This document shows, in pieces, positions 1-8,364 of a stretch of DNA of 41,973 bases. How positions within the stretch are numbered: the first letter of the stretch is position 1; the number at the start of each line of letters is the position of its first letter. Under the pieces are notes generated by a model that worked only from the letters and a program-made list of their open reading frames with translations, ran no database searches and had not been told where the DNA came from. The stretch is taken from assembly GCA_022777285.1 (NCBI GenBank), contig JALFGN010000129.1, forward strand, positions 1-41,973, read 5' to 3'. Source of the DNA: Blautia sp. (lineage in GTDB: Bacteria; Bacillota; Clostridia; Lachnospirales; Lachnospiraceae). The translations under genes and the position numbers were made by a program.

Positions 1-2
1 CA

Positions 3-1658
3 CAGGGTATCTTGGTTACACTGGTTGGCGGCGTAATCGATCAGATTACAGAAGCCGGTATGAAGACAGGCGCAAATGTACGTGTTATTCCGTTAGGAAA
101 AGACGTAACATCTGTTATCCATGTTGTATCCGTTGCTTTAAGAGCAGCTCTGATTTTCGGTAACGTAAAACCGGGCGATGCAGCAGCTCTTATGACCTAT
201 ACAAAAGACCGTGTACCTGCATTTGTTAACGCATTCGCTCCTCTGAACGATGTAATCGTTGCTTGTGGTGCAGGCGCAATCGCACTTGGCTTCCCGGTTA
301 TCACAAACCAGGAAGGTGTATCTGAAGTACCGAAGAGCTTAATCTGCCAGCCGGTTGTTGATAAATTCAATGCAACATCCCTGGAAGCTCGTGATATTAA
401 GATCAAAATCACAAACATTGATATTCCGGTTGCTTTCGCATCTGCATTCGAAGGTGAAATCATCCGTCGTGGTGATATGCAGGTAGAATTCGACGGTTCC
501 CGTGTAGACTGTGCAGAACTTGTACATACAGTAGAAGCTTCTGAAATCGAAGATCATAAGATCACAGTGGTTGGTCCGGAAGCAGACGAAATGGAAGTGG
601 GCAGCAAGAACTGCATCGCTTACGTTGTAAAAGTTGCAGGAAAGAACATGCAGCCTGATTTTGAACCGGTTATCGAACGTAAATTCCATAACTACATCAA
701 CTGCATCGAAGGTGTATACCATACAGGACAGCGTGATATGCAGCGTATCCGTATCAGCAAAGACGCTTTCGCAGCAGGTTTCCGTATCAAACACATTGGT
801 GAAGTTCTTTACGCATCTGTTAAGAATGAATTTGACGCAGTTGTTGACAAATGTGAAGTTGTGATCTACACAGATCCGGCAGAATGCTCAAGAATCCGTC
901 ATGAAGTAGCAATTCCTACATTCAACAAACGTGATGACCGTCTGAGAACTCTGACAGATGAATCTGTAGACGTTTACTACAGCTGTATTCTGTGCCAGGC
1001 ATTCTCCCCATCTCACGTATGTGTGGTAACTCCGGAACGTCTTGGTCTTTGCGGTGCCGTTTCATGGCTGGATGCAAAAGCTACAAACGAACTGGATCCG
1101 AACGGACCTTGCCAGGTAATCACAAAAGAAAGAGTAATCGATGAGAGAATCGGTGAGTACGAAGATGTTAACGAAGCAGTTCGTAAATTCTCACAGGGTG
1201 CTCTGGAAGATGTATCTCTGTACTCCATCATGGACAAACCAATGACATCCTGTGGATGCTTCGAATGTATCTGCGGTATCGAACCATTCTCCAATGGTGT
1301 TGTTATTGCAAACCGTGAATACGCAGGCATGACTCCTCTTGGAATGACATTCCCGGAAATGGCTTCTATGACAGGCGGTGGTGTTCAGACACCAGGTTTC
1401 ATGGGACATGGTAAACACTTCATCGGTTCCAAGAAATTCATGAAGGCAGAAGGCGGTGTAGAACGTATCGTATGGATGCCGAAAGAGCTGAAAGAATTCG
1501 TTGCAGACAGATTAAATGAAACTGCAAAAGAATTATACGGAATCGAAAACTTTACAGATATGATCGGTGATGAAACAATTGCAACAGATCCGGAAGAACT
1601 GGTTGCATACCTGACAGAAAAAGGACATCCGGCTCTGAGCATGGATCCGATGATGTAA
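3..1658 (+). CDS. acsB: CO dehydrogenase/acetyl-CoA synthase, acetyl-CoA synthase (beta) subunit, 5'-truncated by the window edge
   Basis: Condenses CO, the methyl group from the corrinoid iron-sulfur protein and CoA into acetyl-CoA, the last step of the Wood-Ljungdahl pathway. The open frame runs to the left edge (in frame from base 3), so the TTG at 12 is an internal Leu, not a start. Counting from that codon, all A-cluster ligands are visible. The [4Fe-4S] cysteines C325, C328, C337 and C347 have the CX2CX8CX9C spacing of the Moorella enzyme. The Cys-Gly-Cys nickel motif is at 414-416, exactly 86 residues after the bridging Cys, as in Moorella (509 to 595). If that register holds, about 180 N-terminal residues lie outside the window. 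First visible gene of the acs operon, 97 bp before acsD. Identification is secure. Confidence 0.97.
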   Translation, partial: QGILVTLVGGVIDQITEAGMKTGANVRVIPLGKDVTSVIHVVSVALRAALIFGNVKPGDAAALMTYTKDRVPAFVNAFAPLNDVIVACGAGAIALGFPVITNQEGVSEVPKSLICQPVVDKFNATSLEARDIKIKITNIDIPVAFASAFEGEIIRRGDMQVEFDGSRVDCAELVHTVEASEIEDHKITVVGPEADEMEVGSKNCIAYVVKVAGKNMQPDFEPVIERKFHNYINCIEGVYHTGQRDMQRIRISKDAFAAGFRIKHIGEVLYASVKNEFDAVVDKCEVVIYTDPAECSRIRHEVAIPTFNKRDDRLRTLTDESVDVYYSCILCQAFSPSHVCVVTPERLGLCGAVSWLDAKATNELDPNGPCQVITKERVIDERIGEYEDVNEAVRKFSQGALEDVSLYSIMDKPMTSCGCFECICGIEPFSNGVVIANREYAGMTPLGMTFPEMASMTGGGVQTPGFMGHGKHFIGSKKFMKAEGGVERIVWMPKELKEFVADRLNETAKELYGIENFTDMIGDETIATDPEELVAYLTEKGHPALSMDPMM

Positions 1659-1691
1659 TTGGAAATCACACAAATTGATTTAGCTAGGTAG

Positions 1692-1723
1692 GGGGCAGGA
1701 CTGGGTTTAGCCGTGCCTGCCCC
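1692..1723 (+). promoter_or_regulatory. intergenic hairpin between acsB and acsD
   Basis: An 8-bp G/C-rich stem (GGGGCAGG at 1692-1699 with CCTGCCCC at 1716-1723) lies in the 97-bp acsB-acsD gap, ahead of the acsD ribosome-binding site. No U-run follows, so it does not look like an intrinsic terminator. By inference it may stabilise or process the polycistronic mRNA and help set subunit ratios. Confidence 0.45.
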
Positions 1724-1755
1724 TTATAAAAAATATACAAGGAGGCTAACAAGAA

Positions 1756-2694
1756 ATGCCGTTTAATCAAAAACCACAGAAATTCAATGCAAATATTAAC
1801 ACAGTTGAAATCGGCTGCGGGGACAAAGCAATCAAGTTAGGAGGAGAAAGCACATTTCCTTTCTACAGCTTCGACGCTCCTGTTGAAAACGCACCAAAAG
1901 TAGGTGTTGAAATTTCCGATACAGGTATCGCAAATGTTCCTGGAATCCAGGAATATTATGCAGGCGCAACAACTATGGGAGAAATCGCTAAGAAAGCAGA
2001 AGCAATGGAAGGTGCGGACTTCGTTTGCTTACGTCTGGAAGGCGGAGATCCGAATGGCGAAGACAAACCGATCGAAGATCTGATCGCTGTTGTAAAAGAA
2101 GTTGGCGAAGCAGTTACTTGTCCTTTAGTAGTTGAAGGATGCAAAAATGTGGAAAAAGATGCGGAATTACTGCCGAAAGTAGCAGAAGCACTTCAGGGCA
2201 AAAATGTTTTGATCCTTTCTGCAAGAGAAGAAAACTACAAAGCGGTAGGTGCAGCTGCAGGTCTTGCTTACAATCAGAAAGTAGGCGCAGAATCTGCTGT
2301 AGATATCAACCTGGCAAAACAGCTGAACGTAGTTCTTACACAGCTGGGTGTGCAGGGACAGAACGTAGTTATGAACGTAGGTTCAGCAGCAGTTGGATAT
2401 GGTTTTGAATACGTAGTATCTACTATGGACCGTATCAAAGGTGCAGCTCTTTCTCAGAACGATAACATGCTGCAGATGCCAATCATCACTCCTGTAGCAG
2501 ATGAATCCTGGAATGTAAAAGAGTCTATGGCTTCAGAAGCAGATATGCCGGAATGGGGACCAATGGAAGACAGAGGAATCAGTATGGAAGTTCAGACAGC
2601 AGCAGCAGTATTGGCTTCCGGTTCAGATGCTGTCGTACTGAAACATCCCAAGTCTGTTGCAACTATCTCAAAAATGATTAAAGAATTAATGTAA
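1756..2694 (+). CDS. acsD: corrinoid iron-sulfur protein, small (delta) subunit
   Basis: Small subunit of the corrinoid iron-sulfur protein (CFeSP), which carries the methyl group from methyl-tetrahydrofolate to acetyl-CoA synthase. The 312-residue length and TIM-barrel-like body fit the CdhD/AcsD family. Recognisable stretches include GDKAIKLGGE near residue 30 and FVCLRLEGGDPNGED near residue 93. It begins at an ATG behind a good ribosome-binding site (AAGGAGG at 1739-1745) and is followed 26 bp later by its partner acsC. Codon use is strongly biased (GCA, GTA, GAA, AAA, CTG), like the other acs genes, suggesting high expression. Confidence 0.95.
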   Translation: MPFNQKPQKFNANINTVEIGCGDKAIKLGGESTFPFYSFDAPVENAPKVGVEISDTGIANVPGIQEYYAGATTMGEIAKKAEAMEGADFVCLRLEGGDPNGEDKPIEDLIAVVKEVGEAVTCPLVVEGCKNVEKDAELLPKVAEALQGKNVLILSAREENYKAVGAAAGLAYNQKVGAESAVDINLAKQLNVVLTQLGVQGQNVVMNVGSAAVGYGFEYVVSTMDRIKGAALSQNDNMLQMPIITPVADESWNVKESMASEADMPEWGPMEDRGISMEVQTAAAVLASGSDAVVLKHPKSVATISKMIKELM

Positions 2695-2720
2695 TCGTAG
2701 AAACAGGAGGATAAAAACAA

Positions 2721-4067
2721 ATGGGATTATCAGGTATTCAAATCTTTAAAATGACACCAAAAAAGAACTGTAAGGAGTGCGGATGCCCGACATGTATGGC
2801 TTTCTCCATGAAAGTAGCTCAGGGCGCTATGGATATTTCCGCTTGCCCGCATATGTCTGAAGAAGCACTGGCTCAGTTATCAGAAGCAACTGCTCCGCCA
2901 ATGAAAACAATCAAAATCGGTGCAGGGGAAAATGAATTCACACTGGGTGGAGAAACGGTTCTGTTCCGGCATGAAAAAACATATGTGAGCAAAACAAGAT
3001 ATGCGGTATCTCTGTGCACATGCATGGATGACGCTGCAATCGATGCAAAACTTGCAGACATTCCGAAAGTAGATTATGAACGTATCGGTGAGAGAATGTT
3101 CGTAGAACTGATCTATGTGAACTACGAAGCAGGATCTGACAAAGACAGATATGTAGAAATCGTTAAGAAAGCAGCAGCTCTGAACAGAACTCTGATTCTT
3201 GGATGTAAAGATGTTGAAGTTGCAAAAGCAGCTCTTGAAGTTTGCAAAGATGCGAAACCGGTATTAAACGGTGCAGATGCTTCCAACTATGCTGAGATGA
3301 GCGCAGTAGCTACAGAAGCAGGTGTTGTTCTTGGTGTAACAGGAGCAGATTTAAATGAATTATATGACACAGTTGCAGCTCTGGAAAAAGCAGGTAACAA
3401 GAACCTGATTCTGGATGTTGGAACAAATTCCGTAAAAGAAGCTTATGCAAATGCAGTACAGATTCGTCGTGCAGCTCTGAAAGATCAGGACAGAACATTT
3501 GGTTATCCGACTCTGGTTAACGTTGCTGTTCTGGCTCATGGAGACAGAACTCTTCAGCAGGCTCTGTTATCTATGTTCACCATGAAATATGGTTCTATCG
3601 TAGTTACAGAAAATCTGGACTATGCAGAAGCACTTCCGTTATTCGGATTAAGACAGAACGTATTCACAGACCCACAGAAACCAATGAAAGTAGAACCGGG
3701 CATCTACCCACTGAACGGTGCAGATGAAAACTCTCTGTGTCTGACAACTGTAGACTTTGCTCTTACATACTTCGTAGTTTCCGGTGAACTGGAACGTTCT
3801 GGTGTACCTTGCAACCTGATCATCAGCGATGCAGGCGGACTTTCCGTACTGACAGCATGGGCTGCAGGTAAATTATCTTCTTCTTCCGTAGCAAAATACA
3901 TTCAGGAAAATGTAGAAGATAAAGTAAAATGCAGAAAACTGATTATTCCTGGTAAAGTAGCTGTCCTGAAAGGTGACATCGAAGCAAAATTACCTGGATG
4001 GGAAGTAATTGTTGCACCTCTTGAGGCTGTACAGTTAGTTAAATTCCTGAAAGACATGACTGCATAA
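2721..4067 (+). CDS. acsC: corrinoid iron-sulfur protein, large (gamma) subunit
   Basis: Large subunit of CFeSP. It binds the corrinoid that is methylated by AcsE and demethylated at the A-cluster of AcsB. The N-terminal domain has a [4Fe-4S] site with cysteines 17, 20, 25 and 42 in the arrangement CKECGCPTC...C. In this family the cluster gives electrons to reduce Co(II) to Co(I). A TIM-barrel domain and a C-terminal cobamide-binding domain follow (family knowledge); the 448-residue length is normal. The ribosome-binding site CAGGAGG sits just upstream of the ATG. Tightly clustered with acsD and acsE. Confidence 0.96.
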   Translation: MGLSGIQIFKMTPKKNCKECGCPTCMAFSMKVAQGAMDISACPHMSEEALAQLSEATAPPMKTIKIGAGENEFTLGGETVLFRHEKTYVSKTRYAVSLCTCMDDAAIDAKLADIPKVDYERIGERMFVELIYVNYEAGSDKDRYVEIVKKAAALNRTLILGCKDVEVAKAALEVCKDAKPVLNGADASNYAEMSAVATEAGVVLGVTGADLNELYDTVAALEKAGNKNLILDVGTNSVKEAYANAVQIRRAALKDQDRTFGYPTLVNVAVLAHGDRTLQQALLSMFTMKYGSIVVTENLDYAEALPLFGLRQNVFTDPQKPMKVEPGIYPLNGADENSLCLTTVDFALTYFVVSGELERSGVPCNLIISDAGGLSVLTAWAAGKLSSSSVAKYIQENVEDKVKCRKLIIPGKVAVLKGDIEAKLPGWEVIVAPLEAVQLVKFLKDMTA

Positions 4068-4101
4068 GAAATAAAATAACTTAAAATAAAGGAGAACAAT
4101 T

Positions 4102-4887
4102 ATGGCAAAGTTTGTTACAATTGGTGAGAGAATTCACTGTATTTCCCCAGCTATCCGCAGAGCAATGGAAGAACGCGATCCGGAACCGATCTTAAAAAGA
4201 GCAAAAGAGCAGTTAGCTGCCGGTGCTACTTATCTGGATGTTAATATCGGACCTGCTGAAAACGATGGCGAAGAATTAATGAAATGGGCTGTTCAGTTAA
4301 TCCAGTCTGAATGTGACAACGTTCCTCTGGCTCTGGATACAGCAAACAAAAAAGCAATCGAAGCTGGTATCTCCGTATACAACAGAAGCAAAGGAAAACC
4401 AATCGTTAACTCTGCTGATGCAGGCGGAAGAATCGAAAACATCGACCTTGCTGCTGCAAACGATGCAATTGTAATCGCTCTTTGCTCTGCTGAAGGTATT
4501 GCAGCAGACAACGATGAACGTATGATGCACTGCCAGAACATGCTGGAAAGAGGTATGATGCTGGGTATGGAACCAACCGATCTGTGGTTTGACCCTCTGT
4601 TCCTGGTTGTAAAAGGAATGCAGGACAAACAGATGGAAGTTCTGGAAGCAATCAAAATGTTCAGCGATATGGGACTGAATTCTACAGGCGGTCTGTCCAA
4701 TAACTCAAACGGTATGCCAAAACACATCCGTCCGATTATGGACTCTGCTTTAGTAGCTATGTGTATGATGCAGGGATTAACTTCCGCTATCGTAAATCCA
4801 TGTGATGTAAGATTGATGGAAACAATCAAATCCTGTGATATTTTCAAAAATAACACATTATACGCAGATTCTTACCTGGAAATCTAA
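4102..4887 (+). CDS. acsE: methyltetrahydrofolate:corrinoid/iron-sulfur protein methyltransferase
   Basis: Transfers the methyl group of 5-methyl-tetrahydrofolate to Co(I) of CFeSP. The 261-residue protein is a single pterin-binding TIM barrel. Visible motifs are TIGERIHC at the N-terminus, DVNIGPAENDGEE near residue 47, and a GLSNNSNG loop. Asn200 in that loop corresponds to the Moorella Asn that hydrogen-bonds the pterin. Starts at an ATG behind AAAGGAG, 34 bp after acsC. Highly biased codon use like acsB, acsC and acsD. Confidence 0.96.
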   Translation: MAKFVTIGERIHCISPAIRRAMEERDPEPILKRAKEQLAAGATYLDVNIGPAENDGEELMKWAVQLIQSECDNVPLALDTANKKAIEAGISVYNRSKGKPIVNSADAGGRIENIDLAAANDAIVIALCSAEGIAADNDERMMHCQNMLERGMMLGMEPTDLWFDPLFLVVKGMQDKQMEVLEAIKMFSDMGLNSTGGLSNNSNGMPKHIRPIMDSALVAMCMMQGLTSAIVNPCDVRLMETIKSCDIFKNNTLYADSYLEI

Positions 4888-4903
4888 TAAGAGAATTACC
4901 AAT

Positions 4904-4931
4904 AGAGAAGCAGATTTTTATCTGCTTCTCT
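4904..4931 (+). promoter_or_regulatory. 11-bp hairpin between acsE and the activator gene
   Basis: A perfect inverted repeat (AGAGAAGCAGA at 4904-4914 with TCTGCTTCTCT at 4921-4931, 6-nt loop) lies in the 75-bp gap after acsE. It is not followed by a U-tract, so full termination is unlikely. It is placed to reduce expression of the downstream, probably catalytic, activator relative to the abundant CFeSP and AcsE proteins, or to protect the 3' end of the acsE message. Function is inferred. Confidence 0.5.
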
Positions 4932-4962
4932 CCGATTAAGATAAGCAGAAAGGCGAATTCCT

Positions 4963-6888
4963 ATGTTTAAAGTAACTTTTAAATTTGATGGGGCGCAAGA
5001 CGTTGTGACTTATGCCCATGAAGGCGAAATTCTTTTAGAAGTAGCAAGAAAGACAAATGTTGCGATTGATGCTCCATGTTCCGGTAATGCATCCTGTGGA
5101 AAATGCAAGGTAAAACTGGTGTCCGGCGAGATCGATTCTCCGAAAACCCGCCATATTTCCGATGAAGAATATGGAGAAGGATGGAGACTTGCCTGTGTCA
5201 GCAAAGTAACGGGCGATGTGGAAGTTCAGGTTCCCGATATTGCTTCCGCTTACAGAAGCCGGATGAAAGTTGCAGATTTAAGCTCAAAGGAAGAAGTGGC
5301 TATTTTTGAAAAAGCCAAATCGGATATTGAATCATCAGGAATTACTTTGAAGAACAGTCTGGAAGTGATTTCTGTGAAGATGAATGTTCCCACACTGGAT
5401 GATACCATGCCGGACAATGAACGCTTCAGAAGAGCAATCAAAAAACAGACAGGTATACCGATGGTTCGGATTCCTTACTCTGTTCTGCGGAAGATTTCAG
5501 TGGTATTTCGGGAAAGTGATTTTGATGTACAATGCGTGATTCGAAGAACCGAACAGGATATTTTTGTATATGACGTATACAAAAAAGAGGAACCAGTGGT
5601 GATCGGCGGTCTCGCAATTGATATTGGAACCACGACCGTATCTGCATTGCTGATCAATATGCAGACCGGGGAGATTCTTGGAAAAGCGTCTTCCGGAAAT
5701 GGACAGATTCGTTATGGTGCAGATGTAATTAACCGTATCATTGAATCTATGAAACCGGGTGGAAGTGAGAAACTTCAGAAAGCGGTTGTAAAAGAAACCA
5801 TTAATCCAATGATTGAGCAGATGTGCCGTTCCTGTGGATTCGATCCTATGCACATCTATCGCATGAGTATTGCATCGAATACGACGATGAATCATCTGCT
5901 GACAGGAATGAACGGGGATCCCATTCGTATGGAGCCGTATATTCCTACTTTCTATAAAACAAATGCTTTGTTTGCCAATGATATTGGCATTTCCGTAAAT
6001 CCGGATGCACATATTATCATGGCTCCCAATATCGGAAGCTATGTAGGTGGAGATATTACAGCAGGTACTTTGGTAAGTATGCTGTGGAATCGTCCGGAAT
6101 TTTCACTCTTTATCGACCTTGGTACAAATGGAGAACTGGTATTTGGCAATTCTGATTTTATGATGAGTTGTGCCTGCTCGGCAGGTCCTGCTTTTGAAGG
6201 CGGCGATATCAGCTGTGGTATGCGTGCGACAGATGGTGCCATTGAAGCATGTACCATTGATAAAGAGACTATGGAGCCGTCTTACAGTGTGATCGGAAAA
6301 GAAGGCGAAAAGCCAATCGGTCTGTGCGGTTCCGGTATTATTGATGTTATCAGTGAATTGTTCCGTACCGGAATTATCAACCCGAAGGGTAAATTTATCC
6401 GGGAAGGAAAACGTGTCCGCCATGATGCATATGGGATGGGCAGTTATGTACTGGCTTTTGAAGAAGAAGCCGGATCTGTAAAAGATGTGGAAATCAATGA
6501 GGTGGATATTGATAACTTTATCCGTGCAAAGGGTGCGATCTTCTCTGCAATTCGTACCATGCTGTCATCTCTTGACTTTGATATTTCCATGATTGATGAT
6601 GTATATGTAGCCGGAGGTATCGGAAGCGGTATCAATATGCAGAATGCGGTGCGCATTGGTATGTTCCCGGATATCCCCCTGGATAAATTCCATTATATTG
6701 GAAATTCTTCTCTTTCCGGTGCGTATACGATGCTGCTTTCCAAAGAAGCAGAAAGAAAATGCTATGAACTGGCATCGAATATGACGTATCTGGAACTTTC
6801 GACGGTTCCGAGTTATATGGATGAATTTGTGGCATGTTGTTTTATTCCGCATACGGATACTTCTCTGTTTCCGTCTGTAACAGAATAA
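4963..6888 (+). CDS. acsV: corrinoid protein reductive activator (RACo/AcsV type, DUF4445 family)
   Basis: ATP-dependent activator expected to reduce inactive Co(II) corrinoid on CFeSP back to Co(I). The N-terminus is a plant-type [2Fe-2S] ferredoxin domain with C39, C45, C48 and C78. After a linker of about 110 residues comes the ASKHA ATPase core, beginning near residue 215 with AIDIGTTTVSALL (Asp220 in the phosphate-binding loop). Further ATPase motifs are FIDLGTNGELVFG and VAGGIGSG. The 641-residue length is typical. It follows acsE after a hairpin, and its stop is 18 bp before the next start. The exact partner (CFeSP rather than an O-demethylase corrinoid protein) is inferred from its place in the acs operon. 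Confidence 0.9.
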   Translation: MFKVTFKFDGAQDVVTYAHEGEILLEVARKTNVAIDAPCSGNASCGKCKVKLVSGEIDSPKTRHISDEEYGEGWRLACVSKVTGDVEVQVPDIASAYRSRMKVADLSSKEEVAIFEKAKSDIESSGITLKNSLEVISVKMNVPTLDDTMPDNERFRRAIKKQTGIPMVRIPYSVLRKISVVFRESDFDVQCVIRRTEQDIFVYDVYKKEEPVVIGGLAIDIGTTTVSALLINMQTGEILGKASSGNGQIRYGADVINRIIESMKPGGSEKLQKAVVKETINPMIEQMCRSCGFDPMHIYRMSIASNTTMNHLLTGMNGDPIRMEPYIPTFYKTNALFANDIGISVNPDAHIIMAPNIGSYVGGDITAGTLVSMLWNRPEFSLFIDLGTNGELVFGNSDFMMSCACSAGPAFEGGDISCGMRATDGAIEACTIDKETMEPSYSVIGKEGEKPIGLCGSGIIDVISELFRTGIINPKGKFIREGKRVRHDAYGMGSYVLAFEEEAGSVKDVEINEVDIDNFIRAKGAIFSAIRTMLSSLDFDISMIDDVYVAGGIGSGINMQNAVRIGMFPDIPLDKFHYIGNSSLSGAYTMLLSKEAERKCYELASNMTYLELSTVPSYMDEFVACCFIPHTDTSLFPSVTE

Positions 6889-6906
6889 CTGGACTGAGGT
6901 GAAAAG

Positions 6907-7557
6907 ATGAATTTTGATTATGCAAAGGACAGCAAGGAGCAGCGTCCTTATGAACACTATTTAAATGCTTACAAGGAACTGGACCCGGAAGAGATCAGTG
7001 AAAGGACAGGCTTTCCTTACGACAGAGAGAACCAGATGTTTACCGTGAAATTTATGGGAAGTACATACTTGGTTTCTTTCCCTGATTACGAAATTCATCA
7101 TGTAGAGGACGGAATTGGTGTTTACCCTCTGGAAGAGGCCATGAATGCAAAAATTTTTATTATCCGCTACATGGCTGAAAGAAGTAAGGCACCTGCTACC
7201 GGGAAATTCCTGACTTATCGTGAGGTTCCCTGGGGAGAGGTATATTTCAGACAGTTTCAGGGCCGGTGTCTGATGCGTCTGGCATTTGGCTATGGCAACA
7301 AACTGGAAGCGTTCAAAAAAGTGATGACCCATCTGGGTGCAAAACCCTGCGAAATGGGGGATTGTTCTTTTGAACTGGAATTTATGGATGATCTGCGAAT
7401 CCGTTTTATTTTGTGGGAAGGCGATGATGAATTTCCTCCTTCTTCCCAGATTTTGTTTTCTGATAACTTTGCCGTTACTTTTGCAGCGGAGGATCTTGCA
7501 GTGGCGGGAGATATCAGTATGAATATGATGAAGGCATTAGAAAAGAAGCTGGCTTAA
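6907..7557 (+). CDS. DUF3786 domain protein in the acs operon
   Basis: A 216-residue soluble protein resembling the DUF3786 family, with no signal peptide or membrane segment. Its ATG follows a GAGGTGAAAAG ribosome-binding site. Notable stretches are VPWGEVYFRQFQGR near residue 110, a central CEMGDCSFELEF near residue 147, and a FILWEGDDEFPPSSQILFSDN segment just after it. Position between the corrinoid activator and fchA, in the same direction and close spacing, suggests a role in the Wood-Ljungdahl pathway or corrinoid maintenance. Its biochemistry is unknown to me and no catalytic residues can be assigned with confidence. The two Cys near 147-152 could bind a metal, but that is a guess. 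Confidence 0.75.
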   Translation: MNFDYAKDSKEQRPYEHYLNAYKELDPEEISERTGFPYDRENQMFTVKFMGSTYLVSFPDYEIHHVEDGIGVYPLEEAMNAKIFIIRYMAERSKAPATGKFLTYREVPWGEVYFRQFQGRCLMRLAFGYGNKLEAFKKVMTHLGAKPCEMGDCSFELEFMDDLRIRFILWEGDDEFPPSSQILFSDNFAVTFAAEDLAVAGDISMNMMKALEKKLA

Positions 7558-7707
7558 ATGTTGACCACTGCTTTCAAAAAGAGGGGCCTTCTGAAAAAGA
7601 AAAAAGGGTGAACAGAAATCTGTAATCAATACGGAAAATAATTTCCTTTACGGAAATATTGTATAAATGCCTTCGGGCAAGTAATAAGAAAGAGAGGGAT
7701 GCGAGCA
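7558..7707 (+). other. intergenic stretch before fchA
   Basis: A 150-bp gap with a short imperfect hairpin (ATTTCC/GGAAAT around 7640-7660). TATAAA near 7662 could be a -10 element, but I find no convincing -35 at the right spacing. No terminator is visible, so fchA and folD are probably read through from the acs genes, perhaps with a weak extra promoter. Confidence 0.35.
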
Positions 7708-8337
7708 ATGGGATTTTCAACAGTACCATGTAATGAATTTGTGGAGGTATTAGCTTCCAAAGCGCCTGTTCCTGGAGGCGGCGGTGCATCTGCACTGGTA
7801 GGTGCAGTTGGTACAGCACTTGGAAATATGGTAGGAAGTCTTACTGTAGGCAAGAAAAAGTATGCAGAAGTAGAAGAGGAAATGTGGGAGCTGAAGAAAA
7901 AATGTGATGATCTTCAGAAAGATTTCCTCCGTCTGATCGAAAGAGATGCAGAGGTATTTGAACCACTTTCCAAAGCATATGGTATGCCAAGAGAAACAGA
8001 GGAAGAAAAAGCGGAAAAAGCAAGAGTTATGGAAATCGTATTGAAAGATGCCTGCTCTGTACCAATGGAAATCATGGAAAAATGCTGCGAAGCGATCGAA
8101 GTAATCGTTGCATTTGCGGCAAAAGGTTCTGCTCTGGCCATCAGTGATGCCGGTGTAGGCGCAGCATTCTGCAAGGCAGCTCTGAAAGGTGCCAGCCTGA
8201 ATGTATATATTAATACAAAATCCATGAAAGACAGAGCGTATGCGGAAGAACTGAACCAAAAAGCAGATGCAATGCTTGAAAAATATACAAAGATTGCAGA
8301 TGAGACTTTTGACAGTGTCCTTTCAAGATTAAAATAA
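7708..8337 (+). CDS. fchA: methenyltetrahydrofolate cyclohydrolase, FchA/FTCD cyclodeaminase family
   Basis: Expected to interconvert 10-formyl-THF and 5,10-methenyl-THF in the methyl branch. The N-terminal signature PVPGGGGASALVGAVGTALG near residue 20 is the folate-binding hallmark of the cyclodeaminase/cyclohydrolase family, and the all-helical length of about 209 residues fits. I choose the ATG at 7708 (MGFSTVPC) because GAGAGG at 7692-7697 is then about 10 nt upstream; the in-frame ATG at 7699 is almost on top of that site. It lies 27 bp before folD. This matters because the FolD here lacks residues needed for cyclohydrolase activity. Confidence 0.92.
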   Translation: MGFSTVPCNEFVEVLASKAPVPGGGGASALVGAVGTALGNMVGSLTVGKKKYAEVEEEMWELKKKCDDLQKDFLRLIERDAEVFEPLSKAYGMPRETEEEKAEKARVMEIVLKDACSVPMEIMEKCCEAIEVIVAFAAKGSALAISDAGVGAAFCKAALKGASLNVYINTKSMKDRAYAEELNQKADAMLEKYTKIADETFDSVLSRLK

Positions 8338-8364
8338 ATCCAAACATGCGGAGGTTAATTACAA

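Noticed and set aside
197-4856. Many long minus-strand open frames across the acs genes (for example 4293-4856)
   Set aside because: They are shadows produced by the strongly biased codon use of the real plus-strand genes, with no ribosome-binding sites and no recognisable domains.
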